A stretch of DNA of 18,939 nt from positions 1-18,939 of the forward strand of contig JAFDAW010000011.1 of assembly GCA_019313605.1 (NCBI GenBank), read 5' to 3'. The notes below the pieces were generated by a model, which had not been told where the DNA came from, did not search any database, and saw only the letters and a list, made by a program, of their open reading frames with translations. The stretch comes from Deltaproteobacteria bacterium. GTDB taxonomy: Bacteria; Myxococcota_A; UBA9160; SMWR01. Both the position numbers and the translations under genes were made by a program. Of the stretch, positions 7,661 through 16,550 are shown in pieces. Positions within the stretch are counted from its first letter, which is position 1, and each line of letters starts with the position of its first letter.

Positions 7661-9000
7661 ACGAACGGATCCTGATCGTGGACGACGAGGAAGTCGTCCG
7701 GACAAACATCGCCGAGTTTCTCGGATCCCAGGGATACGTCGTGGGCCGGGCTGTCGACGGTCTAACCGCCCTGGAGCAGCTGCTGGAGGAAGACTACGCG
7801 CTCGTGATCACTGATATCCGCATGCCCGAGATGAACGGGATCGAGCTGCTGAAGCGAATCGTGGACGAGCGTCCCGAAACTTCGGTTCTGCTGATGACGG
7901 CCTACGCCTCGGTCGAAACGGCAATTGAATCGCTGCGGTTGGGCGCGTACGACTATCTCCTCAAGCCGGTCGTTTTCGAAGATCTCCTGCAGCGCATTGA
8001 GAATTTGTTTTCCTATCGCCACCTCAAGGACGAGGTGGGCCGCCTGCGCCGTGACCTCCGTGGACGGCTCGGATTCGAGGGCATCGTCGGGAGCAGCCCG
8101 GTGATCCGGGAGACATTCGAACTGATCGGGCGGGTCGCTCCTACCGAAACGACAGTCCTCGTCGTGGGGGAGAGCGGAACCGGCAAGGAGCTGGTCTCGC
8201 GGGCGATCCACCAGCACTCCAACCGCGCGGATACGGAGTTCCTCGCCGTCAACATGGCCGCCATGCCGCGAGACATGGTGGAGGCGCAGCTCTTCGGCCA
8301 CGAGAAGGGAGCCTTCACGGGCGCCGACCGGCGCCGCGATGGCCTGCTGCGCAGCGTTCGCGGCGGAACCGTATTTCTCGACGAGGTGGGTGAGGTCCCG
8401 CTTTCGGCCCAGGCCAAGCTGCTCCGCGCGGTCGAAGAGCAGGAGGTGTTCCCCGTCGGCGCCGACCGACCCGTCAAGGCGGACTTTCGTCTGGTGGCCG
8501 CCACCAACCGCGATCTAGAGGTAGCCGTCAAAGAGGGAACGTTCCGGCAGGATCTCTATTATCGACTCAATGTCTTCCAGATTCGCGTTCCATCGCTCGT
8601 CGAACGACGAGATGACCTCCCGGCATTGGTTGACCACTTCATCGCGCTTCACTGCCGAGCGTTGGGGAAGGAGCGCCCGACCGTTTCGAATGAAACGATG
8701 AAGCTGTTGCTGGCCTATTCCTGGCCCGGAAACGTTCGGGAGCTTTCGAACGTGCTCGAGCGCGCCTGCATCTTGTGCGCGGATTCCCGAATCGACGTTT
8801 CCCACCTTCCGAGCGAAATTCTGGTCGGAGAGACGCTGCCTACCAGCCTCAAGAACGCCGTCGAAACGTTCGAGCGATCTCACATTGCATGGGTGCTCCG
8901 CGCCGCCAATGGGAACCGCGAACAGGCGGCAAAGATGCTCGAAATCGACCCGGCGACGCTCTACCGACGCCTTGCCAAGTACGACTCCGAGGGACGGTAA
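7657..9000 (+). CDS. NtrC-type sigma-54 response regulator
   Basis: A 447-residue bacterial enhancer-binding protein. The receiver domain (1-120) has the acidic pocket DDE near residue 10, phospho-acceptor Asp53, Thr81 and Lys103. The AAA+ domain (about 142-375) has Walker A GESGTGKE (171-178), the sigma-54-contacting GAFTGA loop (218-223) and Walker B TVFLDE (238-243), so it should activate sigma-54 RNA polymerase. The C-terminal Fis-type helix-turn-helix is about residues 405-445 (NREQAAKMLEIDPATLYRRL). The start is TTG at 7657, inside the TTGA overlap with the kinase stop, indicating translational coupling. It is the only sigma-54 activator in the window; three palindromes and two sigma-54 promoters lie between 16653 and 17064, which makes the divergent cytochrome units its likely targets. 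That link is an inference. Confidence 0.95.
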   Translation: MNERILIVDDEEVVRTNIAEFLGSQGYVVGRAVDGLTALEQLLEEDYALVITDIRMPEMNGIELLKRIVDERPETSVLLMTAYASVETAIESLRLGAYDYLLKPVVFEDLLQRIENLFSYRHLKDEVGRLRRDLRGRLGFEGIVGSSPVIRETFELIGRVAPTETTVLVVGESGTGKELVSRAIHQHSNRADTEFLAVNMAAMPRDMVEAQLFGHEKGAFTGADRRRDGLLRSVRGGTVFLDEVGEVPLSAQAKLLRAVEEQEVFPVGADRPVKADFRLVAATNRDLEVAVKEGTFRQDLYYRLNVFQIRVPSLVERRDDLPALVDHFIALHCRALGKERPTVSNETMKLLLAYSWPGNVRELSNVLERACILCADSRIDVSHLPSEILVGETLPTSLKNAVETFERSHIAWVLRAANGNREQAAKMLEIDPATLYRRLAKYDSEGR

Positions 9001-9065
9001 TAATTTTGTACGTCGTGGCCTTGCAGCGACGGAAACCGAACGATTCGGACACGGGGAGGAGTTCA

Positions 9066-9884
9066 ATGGCTGGATCTCGTGAAATCTACACCGCGGCCTG
9101 GCGCTGGTGCGTCGCGGCCTTCGTTGCCACGGTCGGAGTTGGGACAGCGACTGCTGCGTCTGAAGACACCAGCCGGGATTTCAAACTGGTCTCCGTGATG
9201 CACCAGAGCCTGACCGCGATCAACGAGATCAACGAAGCGGTAGTTCGCGACAACTACAAGCGGGTTGGGAAGGGAGCCGAGACCCTGAAGGCGAACGCCA
9301 AGTCCTTGAAGGGAATCGACATCAAATCACTGCAACTGGACCCGAAGAAGAAAGTGGAATTCAACCGGTTTCTGACCGCCCAGCGTCGAGCGGCTGACTC
9401 TATCTTGAGTGCCGCGGCGCTCGAGGATGCCACAGCCGTGCTGCTCGGAGTCAACGTGTTGATCGACGACGCTTGTGTGGCGTGTCACTCCGAATTCCGC
9501 GAGACGGACGCGGGACGCACCCCGCGGGCTCTGTTCATGAGGTCGCTTCTGAGCTCGGTGCAGAGTGTGAACCGCGGCATCGCGATGAACGACTATGGTC
9601 TGATCGCGCGTGAAGCTCGGGAAATCGGGGCAACTGCGCACATTCTAACCTGGACCCAGGTGATCGAAACGATATTCTTGGTCGAAGATCCCTCAGATCA
9701 GAACGAGTTTCGCGGATACTTCGAAACCCTTTCATCACAGGCGATCCATCTAGAGCACGCCGCCGCCCAAAGAAACCCGAAGATGGTCTCCGCGGCAACG
9801 CGGCGCATGCTGAATGATGGCTGCGTCAGCTGCCACGAGAGCTTCCGCGACGACATCAGGGAGCGCGTCGAGCAATCGCGCTGA
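9066..9884 (+). CDS. Secreted dihaem protein, tandem cytochrome c'-like
   Basis: A 272-residue protein with a signal peptide (about 1-31, ending ATAAS) and two similar helical repeats, each ending in a haem c site: CVACH at 137-141 and CVSCH at 253-257. The spacing of 116 residues and the position of CXXCH near the end of each alpha-helical repeat resemble cytochrome c' (a four-helix-bundle monohaem fold that binds NO/CO or transfers electrons), here duplicated in one chain. Ribosome site GGGAGGAG lies a few bases before ATG 9066. An upstream start in the same frame would overlap the regulator and lose the signal peptide. It follows the regulator by 65 bases with no terminator seen, so it may be co-transcribed with the two-component system. 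It could serve as a haem or gas-binding partner for the CACHE sensor; that is speculation. Confidence 0.8.
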   Translation: MAGSREIYTAAWRWCVAAFVATVGVGTATAASEDTSRDFKLVSVMHQSLTAINEINEAVVRDNYKRVGKGAETLKANAKSLKGIDIKSLQLDPKKKVEFNRFLTAQRRAADSILSAAALEDATAVLLGVNVLIDDACVACHSEFRETDAGRTPRALFMRSLLSSVQSVNRGIAMNDYGLIAREAREIGATAHILTWTQVIETIFLVEDPSDQNEFRGYFETLSSQAIHLEHAAAQRNPKMVSAATRRMLNDGCVSCHESFRDDIRERVEQSR

Positions 9885-9910
9885 CGATGGCCCATTGCCT
9901 GGATCGTCAG
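9881..9910. terminator. Possible hairpin between convergent genes
   Basis: CTGACGAT at 9881-9888 pairs perfectly with ATCGTCAG at 9903-9910 around a 14-base loop, starting at the stop codon of the dihaem gene. No T tract follows on either strand, so a classic intrinsic terminator is doubtful. Confidence 0.3.
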
Positions 9911-9952
9911 GGAATCCAACGGGCAACGTAGAGACAGGGGCGCGCGTTGGCC

Positions 9953-10693
9953 TCACTCGATGGTGATGCTGGCGTCTTCGATCAGGAGATCGTACCGATA
10001 ACCGTATCCGAAATCCTTGTCGAGCACGATGGTACCGCGCACGAGGACGGTGTCGCCGATCGCTGCCGCGTCTCGAGTCGTGACCGTCACGTCGCCGGTC
10101 CCCTCGGGCCCGAGCGTGCCGTCCCGCAGATGGATCCAGGTCCTACCCAGAATCCCGCGACTGCACTTCACGACTTTGCCGCGCAGCAAAACCTGTTCGC
10201 CGGCGAGATCCGCCGTCCGTTCGAGGATCTCCCCGATGGTGAGACCGCCGGGCGCCCGCTCCGTGCCGCGGACGTCCAGCTCGGCGCCCGAGCTCTCTCC
10301 CGGCGGGCAGTGTTGCTGGAAATCCTTCGGAATGGCGCCCCCGCTCGAGAAAACCAACATGGAAGACGCGAAGTAGATCAGGTCGAAGCGGCGATCCAGC
10401 GACGGGCTGTAGAACTCGGGCATCGGAGACCCGTCGGGGAGGAGCACCGTGTCCCCCTCCTCCACCTGCGTGCGCGGAGCCGCGGCCCAGACGACGCCGT
10501 CTCCGGTGTCGATTTGAACGTAGGTGTAGCTGCCGACGCTGGACGTGGTAACCACCGTTCCGGTAATCCGGCGCCCCTCGAGGTTGTACTGCGGCGCTGC
10601 CGGCTGAGCGGCGTCTCCTGCTGCGTGGGCGTACGAAGCATTCACCACCAGCGCCGCCACGGCCGCCAAAACCGGTATGCGTGTTCCACTCAC
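9953..10693 (-). CDS. Secreted two-OB-fold protein, NrfJ-like
   Basis: A 246-residue protein with a signal peptide (about 1-24, ending AHA). The first half reads as the NrfJ-type OB-like module: a strand pair (TGTVVTTSSVGSYTYVQIDT), then VVWAAAP, then PMPEFYSPSLDRRFDLIYFA, which matches the family pattern of M..F.S..L.R.F..I.F. The second half (about 165-246) has a second OB-like pattern (GEQVLLRGKVVKCSRGILG, then TWIHLRDGT and DTVLVRGTI). Such proteins are repeatedly encoded beside multihaem cytochromes and are suspected to help their assembly. I chose GTG at 10691-10693 because AAGGAG precedes it by 7 bases and it gives a good signal peptide; the open frame upstream to 10855 is not needed. 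It lies 158 bases after the big cytochrome, probably in the same transcript. Confidence 0.7.
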   Translation of the reverse strand: MSGTRIPVLAAVAALVVNASYAHAAGDAAQPAAPQYNLEGRRITGTVVTTSSVGSYTYVQIDTGDGVVWAAAPRTQVEEGDTVLLPDGSPMPEFYSPSLDRRFDLIYFASSMLVFSSGGAIPKDFQQHCPPGESSGAELDVRGTERAPGGLTIGEILERTADLAGEQVLLRGKVVKCSRGILGRTWIHLRDGTLGPEGTGDVTVTTRDAAAIGDTVLVRGTIVLDKDFGYGYRYDLLIEDASITIE

Positions 10694-10851
10694 AAAATTT
10701 CTCCTTGGGCATCGCCGCGCAGCCGCAGCGATCACCCATCCCCTCCGATCGGTCCACCGCCGCCGCAGCCGGCGAAAAAGCGCCGGAAGGTCCGGGCGCG
10801 ATACGGGGGAACGATAGCCCCGCAAGGTTTCGAAAGCTCCCGATGGGCATG
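10694..10851. other. Intergenic gap with a small hairpin
   Basis: A gap between the long cytochrome gene and the OB-fold gene (both on the - strand). It holds a perfect 6-bp hairpin CCGGCG-AAAAAG-CGCCGG at 10769-10786 without a following T tract. It could be a processing or attenuating element within the operon. I looked for a cyclic-di-GMP riboswitch, as occurs before some cytochrome genes, and did not find its conserved parts. Confidence 0.3.
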
Positions 10852-13800
10852 TCACGGGATGGTCGGGGTGTCGTCGCCGGTGCTGGGACGATACCGCTCG
10901 CCCTCCATGTCAGCTCCGTGGCAGCTCAGATAGCAACGACGAACGCGATTCGCCGTGTTCATCCGCCATTCAGGCTTCGCTCTTCCGCCCAGAGGCTGGA
11001 TGTCGGGCGAGAAGTTGACGAGGTGCGTCTTGAAGTTCGGCGGAGGCGACATGTAGACGGTCCCGTCGATGTTGTACTGGGTGTTGTCGGCCGTGACGTT
11101 GCTGTGAACGTTGTAATGGCAGTTCTTGCACGTCGCCCGAGCCTTGTCGGTCCGGTCCTCCAGGTGCACCCAGTGCAGATTGTCCTTGCCCTCGATGTCG
11201 TCGTAGAAGTTTGTCGCGGCGCCGTCCTCCCACTCGCGCGCTACCACCAGCTTCTGCGAGTCGTGGCACAAGAAACACAGCTCGAAATTGTCGGGGTTCC
11301 AGTCCGATGGGCCGGTCAGTGCCGTCCAGTAGTCTGCTCGCCGAATGGCTGCATACGCGGATCCGTGCGGACCGTTGGGCGACGCACTCGATCCGTCGGC
11401 AGGTCCTGAAACGTCGGCGGTTGCCTCGTTGTTGTGACAATCGGAACACTGGATCGTCGAGGTCGTCGTGAGCCCTCCCAGAAGCTGGTCCTCCAGGTTC
11501 GCGGACTGGTTCTGGCCCGCTCCGGCGACCGGATGGAACGCGCTGTTGGCGGTTTGGAAATCGAGCCGTTTGTTGCTGGTTCCAGGCCGTGACGCGTTGT
11601 AATCGTCGCCGTGGCACTTGAAGCAGAGTTCGTGCTGCTCGAGAGGCCGATCGTTCCCCGTGTCCGGTCCCACCGCGAATCCGTCGCTGTCCACGCCGGT
11701 GACCCCTGCCAGCTTGTCGTCGCTCCTGGCCTCGTGCGGATTGTGGCAATCCACGCACTCCACCGATCGACCGGCGGTCTGTTGCGAGTCGGCAACCGGG
11801 TGGTGGAAGATCTCCGAAGCGTTGATTCCCTTCGCAAACTCGCTGCGAATGTCGGTGGCGGCCGGGCTGCCGTCATGGCAGGTAAAGCACAGATCCTCGG
11901 CGTCGTCGGCGTCGGACCCGTCGTCCGCCGTGTCGTATCGCTCGACCCAGAGCCGCGGATAGTCGACGGTCGTGTTCGCGTCGTCGGGCCAACCGTGCGG
12001 CCAGTGGCAATTGACACAGGCGCCTCGCTTCTCGCTCGTGTGGGCTGGAAAGCTCGTGCCGTACTGCCCTCCCGGCCAGAGGGCGCCGGTGCCGGAGTCG
12101 AAGTGCGACCCAGCATCGCGATCGGCGAGTGTGTGACACTCGTAGCAGAGGTCGCCGATGGACTGCCGGAGAAGGTATCCGTCACCCTGGCCGCCGTTCA
12201 CCCCACCGGAGTCGGCAAAGTGGAGCGAGTGACAGGTCATGCACTCGATCTCGCCGAACGCGTCGAGCGGAATCGAAGCCGGCACCTGGAAGTCGTCGCT
12301 TGGGATGGCTACGCCCACCGGATGCGAGCCCAGATCGGCCGACTGTACGTCCCTGGCCTCGTGGCACACCTTGCACATTTGGTTGACGTCGTTGTCCTTG
12401 CGCTGGTAATGACGCCCCCAGCCCGTTCCCCTGCCACCGTAGGCCGGGGCGTTCGGGTCGAACGGCGTCAACAGTTGGCTGTGCTGGTCGTGGCAGACCG
12501 AGCACACCACCTTCCCGTCAGCGACGCGGAAGGCCATCGCCGCCTCGAAGCTGTCGGCCGAATCCGGCAGCCGCAGGTCGGTTCGGACGAACAGGGTCCA
12601 GCTGTCGTTCGCTTCGAACGAAGGCGATGCGTCTCCGTCGGTGAACGTGAGTGTCAGACCGGCGTCCAGAGCGACATCGGTGCCCGTGGCTCCACTGCCG
12701 GCGTTTCCCGCGTCGTCGACCCAATCGAAGGTCGCCACACCGACATCGCCAGAGCTCGTGAGAGTGATGGTGTAGGTCCGCTCGATTCTTCCGGTGAACG
12801 CTGCTCCGGACTGCAGCGTCCCGGTGGACGTGTTGGTGAGGCCTTCGACCAGGTGGCCGGAGGGGCCCGAATCCCAGCGGTGCGAGGTTCCGCTGCTGCC
12901 CGGGTACGCCTGGTCGACATCGTTGAACGACCAGGCGGCGGCAAGCCCTCCGGGCGTGTGGCACGACACGCAGAGGTTCGGGTTCCCCTCGACGCGCGTG
13001 ATGGCGCCGCCGGGAGCTCCGTGTGGCAGGTGACAGTTCCCACAATCGATCGAGTTCGAGAAATAATCGTGGGGGGGGTCCAGCGCGCGGGCCCTTTCCG
13101 GGACGGTCAGGCCCAATGAAACACAGAAGAATGCGACGATCGCCGCAGCCCGGCGAGCTCGGTGGGGACATCTACGTGCTCTGCGTCGGCGGCGATCGCG
13201 CAGCCACAAGAACGGCGGGAGAACCATGATCCGTTCGGCACCCAGGTCGAGGGAGAATGGTTCGACCTGCCACCGCGACTCGTGGTCCCACCACGGCCGG
13301 CCCCTGCACTGGTCGTCGCGCCCATCAATGAACCCGTCGCCGTCGTTGTCGATCCCATCGTCGCACTGCGGATTCTCGAGCGAAGAGGGTCGCCCGATGC
13401 GGCAGCCTGGGTCGTCGCGATCGGTCAGCCCATCTCCGTCGTCGTCGATGCCGTTGGCGCACGGGTAGGCCACGACTTCGATCGAACCGGTACCTTCGAA
13501 GACGTAAGCGCCCAGTATCCCGCTGACTTCGACGTCCGCAGCCCCCGATGGAGGCAGGGTCTTGAACAAATTTTTGGTATCGAATGTGGCCTTCAGGTCG
13601 GGAATGCCATCGGCGTCCCAATCGGCAACGGAGACAGCACTCGCGACGACGCCGTTGGCGATGACGCTGTCGAACTGGACGTCCTCCAGGCGGTAGCCAG
13701 GAATCTCCACGTAGGCGGTGATCTCGGCGGGCGGCGTGGCGCGGCCGAGCGGATCGGGGGCCATCTCGATCTCGGCGGGAATGAACTGCTCGGGATCGCT

Positions 13801-14790
13801 GTAATCATCGAGCCCGAATACTTCCAGGCGGGCGTTGTTGGCAGAGGCGACGAAGAGCCTGCCGAACGGATCGATGACGAGGTCCATCGGAATGCGCAGC
13901 TGCCCGGGGCGCGTGCCGATTTTGCCTATCGTGCCCAGCAACGGGCCGTCGCGGTCCAGCACCTTGATGGTGCCATCTACCGCGTCCGCGACGAAGACGC
14001 GCCCCAGGGCATCCGCCCAGACGCCCTGGGGCGCGTTGAAGTCGCGCCGGGGGTTGAAGGCACTCTCTCGAAAGTAGCCCAGACAGAAGTTGTAGCTGCC
14101 GTCGAGCGTGAAACTCTGAACCCGGAAGTTCAGCTGGTCGACCACCAGAACCTCGTTCGCGGCGCCGTCCACGAAGATTCCCGTCGGGAATTTGAACTCG
14201 CCGTCGCCGCTGCCCGAAACACCGAAGCTCGCCGAGAACACGCCGGCGGTGTCGTAGATTTTCACACGGTCTTGCGCGCTGTCCGTCACGTAAATGTTCC
14301 CGGTCAGCGTGTCGATGGCGATGTCGGCCGGCATGCCGAACTCTCCGGCGCCCTGCCCGAGATCGAACAGGAATTCTCCGGCGAACGACAGGGCCGCCAC
14401 CGATCCATTCGTTCCATCCCCGACATAGAAGGTCTCGCCGCCACTCGCTCCGATGCTGACGGGATTCTCGAGGCCACTGACGAGAGATACGATGCGACCG
14501 TCGGGCGAGCGCACGGTGGCCGTTCCCATCGCCGCGTCGGCGATGTAGACGTTTCCGGCGGAATCGACCGCGAGGCGGGTCGGATTCGCGAAGGATGCGC
14601 GGTAGCTGCGGAGGAATTCCGCCGAAGGCGCCGGCAGAGGCGAGGTCCCGCCTCCCAGGCAGACGGCCCGCGACGCCGACACGGGAACGAAAGCCGTGGC
14701 GAGGGTCACGAACGCACCGGCCAGCATGCATACCAGGCGCCGGGTTCCGCCGCCGCGTTTTCCTGTCGACCCGGGACTCGGAGCGCTCAT
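10852..14790 (-). CDS. NHL beta-propeller protein fused to 13-14 haem cytochrome c
   Basis: One uninterrupted 1312-residue frame. Order: signal peptide (1 to about 41); NHL-type beta-propeller (about 45-360, repeats such as NPTRLAVDSAGNVYIADAA); a beta-sandwich ending near 450; two DNDGDG calcium-type loops (CANGIDDDGDGLTDRDDPGC; CDDGIDNDGDGFIDGRDDQC); a sorting-tail-like segment (IMVLPPFLWLRDRRRRRA, from about 521); a second signal-peptide-like stretch (AAAIVAFFCVSLGLTV, then ARA); then a cytochrome with 13 CXXCH sites and one CX3CH (CYLSCH). Many are CXXCHxxH, as in doubled-CXXCH cytochromes. A beta-sandwich insertion sits between haem sites 2 and 3. The start ATG overlaps the ccsA stop (ATGA, 14787-14790). 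The tail followed by a second leader suggests two formerly separate exported proteins joined by stop loss or by a sequence error (see findings). Likely cell-surface or periplasmic electron transfer. Confidence 0.85.
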   Translation of the reverse strand: MSAPSPGSTGKRGGGTRRLVCMLAGAFVTLATAFVPVSASRAVCLGGGTSPLPAPSAEFLRSYRASFANPTRLAVDSAGNVYIADAAMGTATVRSPDGRIVSLVSGLENPVSIGASGGETFYVGDGTNGSVAALSFAGEFLFDLGQGAGEFGMPADIAIDTLTGNIYVTDSAQDRVKIYDTAGVFSASFGVSGSGDGEFKFPTGIFVDGAANEVLVVDQLNFRVQSFTLDGSYNFCLGYFRESAFNPRRDFNAPQGVWADALGRVFVADAVDGTIKVLDRDGPLLGTIGKIGTRPGQLRIPMDLVIDPFGRLFVASANNARLEVFGLDDYSDPEQFIPAEIEMAPDPLGRATPPAEITAYVEIPGYRLEDVQFDSVIANGVVASAVSVADWDADGIPDLKATFDTKNLFKTLPPSGAADVEVSGILGAYVFEGTGSIEVVAYPCANGIDDDGDGLTDRDDPGCRIGRPSSLENPQCDDGIDNDGDGFIDGRDDQCRGRPWWDHESRWQVEPFSLDLGAERIMVLPPFLWLRDRRRRRARRCPHRARRAAAIVAFFCVSLGLTVPERARALDPPHDYFSNSIDCGNCHLPHGAPGGAITRVEGNPNLCVSCHTPGGLAAAWSFNDVDQAYPGSSGTSHRWDSGPSGHLVEGLTNTSTGTLQSGAAFTGRIERTYTITLTSSGDVGVATFDWVDDAGNAGSGATGTDVALDAGLTLTFTDGDASPSFEANDSWTLFVRTDLRLPDSADSFEAAMAFRVADGKVVCSVCHDQHSQLLTPFDPNAPAYGGRGTGWGRHYQRKDNDVNQMCKVCHEARDVQSADLGSHPVGVAIPSDDFQVPASIPLDAFGEIECMTCHSLHFADSGGVNGGQGDGYLLRQSIGDLCYECHTLADRDAGSHFDSGTGALWPGGQYGTSFPAHTSEKRGACVNCHWPHGWPDDANTTVDYPRLWVERYDTADDGSDADDAEDLCFTCHDGSPAATDIRSEFAKGINASEIFHHPVADSQQTAGRSVECVDCHNPHEARSDDKLAGVTGVDSDGFAVGPDTGNDRPLEQHELCFKCHGDDYNASRPGTSNKRLDFQTANSAFHPVAGAGQNQSANLEDQLLGGLTTTSTIQCSDCHNNEATADVSGPADGSSASPNGPHGSAYAAIRRADYWTALTGPSDWNPDNFELCFLCHDSQKLVVAREWEDGAATNFYDDIEGKDNLHWVHLEDRTDKARATCKNCHYNVHSNVTADNTQYNIDGTVYMSPPPNFKTHLVNFSPDIQPLGGRAKPEWRMNTANRVRRCYLSCHGADMEGERYRPSTGDDTPTIP

Positions 14791-16550
14791 GTCGGAACCC
14801 TGCCATGGCCGAGCGTTTCCGAGCGTGCCGGACTCTTTTGCCCCGGACCGGTGGTGCGCATGATCTGCGCCGCAACGACGATGGCGCACTCGGCGAGGGC
14901 GTAGACCACGAGGAAGAACTGGCCCCCCTCGGCGACGCCGTAGGCGTGCATCCCCGAGGTCAGAATGAAGTTGACGCCGTAGTACGTCATGATGACACTC
15001 AGAAATCCGAGCACGGCACCGACGGCGAGTCCAAAGCCGCGCAGCCAGCCCGCAAAACGGGCGTGGATGATGGCCAGGTAGACGAAGAACGTGATCAACG
15101 ACCACGTCTCCTTGGGGTCCCAGCCCCAGTAACGCCCCCAACTCTCGTTGGCCCAGATGGCGCCGAAGACAATGCCTGCGGCGAGGAAGAGCGCGCCGAT
15201 CTGGAGCGTCTTGTAGAGGACCTTCGAGAGCCAGCCCAGCAGGGGAGAGCGGTCCTTTCGAAAGACTTCGACGAACAACACCGCGTGCCCGATGAGCATC
15301 GCCAGGCCGAACGCCGAGTAGGCCAGCATGATCGTCATGACGTGCACTGCGAGCCAGGAGGTGTGTGCGAGGACGGACGCCAGCGGATTGATATTCGAGT
15401 CGATCGGCAGGTTTTCCGCGAACGCCAGGCAGAGGAAACCAAGTAGGGCGGCGGAAGCGGCGACGATCCGTCTGCGTTGCCAGATCTCGAGAGTCAGTCC
15501 CAGCGCTATCGCCCCCCAGCCCATGAAGATCAGGGATTCGTACATGTCCGATACCGGTGCCCGCCCCGCAATCGCCCAACGGATCCCGATGCCGATGCTG
15601 TGGCACACAAAACCGGAACCGATCAGCAACAGGCCGGCGCGGTAGCCCAGGGTGCGTTCGCCGAAGCCCAGGATCAGGATCACGAGGGCACCCACTAGAT
15701 AGAGCTTCCAAGCTTTGCCGAAAGCGTTGAAATCGGCGTAGAAGAGTTCGCGGTCGATCGCGGTGGTGCTGGGATAGCCTGCGCCGCCCACGTTTCGCAG
15801 CGCGCCCGTGAGGGCACGCGCCTCGCGGCGAAAGGCAACCGCATCTCCCGCGCGATAGGCCTGGGCGAGCTTCCCGAAGCCGGCGTGGATGGCCCGCCGG
15901 CTCGCATCTCGGGATTGGGCGAGGCTCGCTGGAGACGACCACGTGCCGTCGCCGGCGGCGTTGGGTACGAGCGTGAGGGCTTCGCTCGAGATCAGCCCCG
16001 CCGCCCGCTCGAGCCTCCGATAGACAGCGAGGGCGTCGCCCTCTAGCCGATCGAGCTCGAAGTCGTCTCGTTGTCGCTCTGTCGCGCGTTCGACGAGCTC
16101 TCGCAGGGCCGGATTCCCCGCCAACGCGTCGAAAGCGAAACGCCGCTGGGTTACTCGCAGACCCAGCTTCGCCCTCAGCTCGAGACTCTCGATTCGAAGG
16201 TAGGGACGACCCCCGAAGTCCTCCGCCGCGAAGACGTAGCCCCAGAGGATCTCGAGCGGGCCCACGCCGTCGACGCTCTCGCTCCCCGTCAGCGCCAGCG
16301 CCGTTTCCTTGGCGAAAGTCTGGACCGGCTTGGCCCGTCCGCCCGCGAGGATGGCCCAGCCGCGGGTTTCTTCCAGCGGAAGCGCGCTGGCACTCGCCGT
16401 CGGCTGCGCCCGGACGACCGTGGCGAGTGAGAGAGCGACGATTGGGAATGCGGTCATGATCACGACTCCACCCAGAAGCAGAGCCGTGGTGAACTGGACT
16501 TTTCCGGGGAAGCGGAGCAGACGAATCAGTGGCGACTCGGACCTGGTCAT
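14787..16550 (-). CDS. ccsA: System II cytochrome c synthase, CcsA/CcsBA-like
   Basis: A 587-residue integral membrane protein that exports and ligates haem to CXXCH motifs in system II cytochrome c maturation. An N-terminal TM (about 17-46) is followed by a periplasmic domain with the GWAILAGGRAKPVQTFAKE signature seen in large CcsBA-like proteins, then from about 285 a multi-TM CcsA core. The haem-handling WWD motif is clear (WGRYWGWDPKETW, about 468-482). Candidate haem-ligand histidines are in FVCHSIG (about 316), VHVMTIM (about 403) and GMHAYG (about 534). The start ATG 16550 has GAGG 6 bases before it. It is the first gene of the - strand unit and overlaps the next by ATGA. A sigma-54-type promoter on the - strand lies about 100 bases upstream. 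No ResB partner is visible, so the fused N-terminal part may replace it or resB lies elsewhere. Confidence 0.9.
   Translation of the reverse strand: MTRSESPLIRLLRFPGKVQFTTALLLGGVVIMTAFPIVALSLATVVRAQPTASASALPLEETRGWAILAGGRAKPVQTFAKETALALTGSESVDGVGPLEILWGYVFAAEDFGGRPYLRIESLELRAKLGLRVTQRRFAFDALAGNPALRELVERATERQRDDFELDRLEGDALAVYRRLERAAGLISSEALTLVPNAAGDGTWSSPASLAQSRDASRRAIHAGFGKLAQAYRAGDAVAFRREARALTGALRNVGGAGYPSTTAIDRELFYADFNAFGKAWKLYLVGALVILILGFGERTLGYRAGLLLIGSGFVCHSIGIGIRWAIAGRAPVSDMYESLIFMGWGAIALGLTLEIWQRRRIVAASAALLGFLCLAFAENLPIDSNINPLASVLAHTSWLAVHVMTIMLAYSAFGLAMLIGHAVLFVEVFRKDRSPLLGWLSKVLYKTLQIGALFLAAGIVFGAIWANESWGRYWGWDPKETWSLITFFVYLAIIHARFAGWLRGFGLAVGAVLGFLSVIMTYYGVNFILTSGMHAYGVAEGGQFFLVVYALAECAIVVAAQIMRTTGPGQKSPARSETLGHGRVPT

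Noticed and set aside
5066..7705. Long - strand frames opposite the sensor kinase (5066-5710, 5837-6313, 6569-7705)
   Set aside because: Antisense shadows of a clear kinase; no start signals or domains.
9001..9065. TGGCCTTGC before the dihaem gene as a sigma-54 promoter
   Set aside because: The GG to GC spacing is far too short for a -24/-12 element.
12518..13171. Separate cytochrome start at ATG 13171
   Set aside because: It is in a different frame from the haem motifs and gives no CXXCH; kept only as evidence for a possible lost gene boundary.
11611..14904. Long + strand frames (11611-13119 and 13162-14904)
   Set aside because: They are antisense to the cytochrome/NHL gene, show none of the motifs of a real family, and are typical shadow frames in GC-rich DNA.
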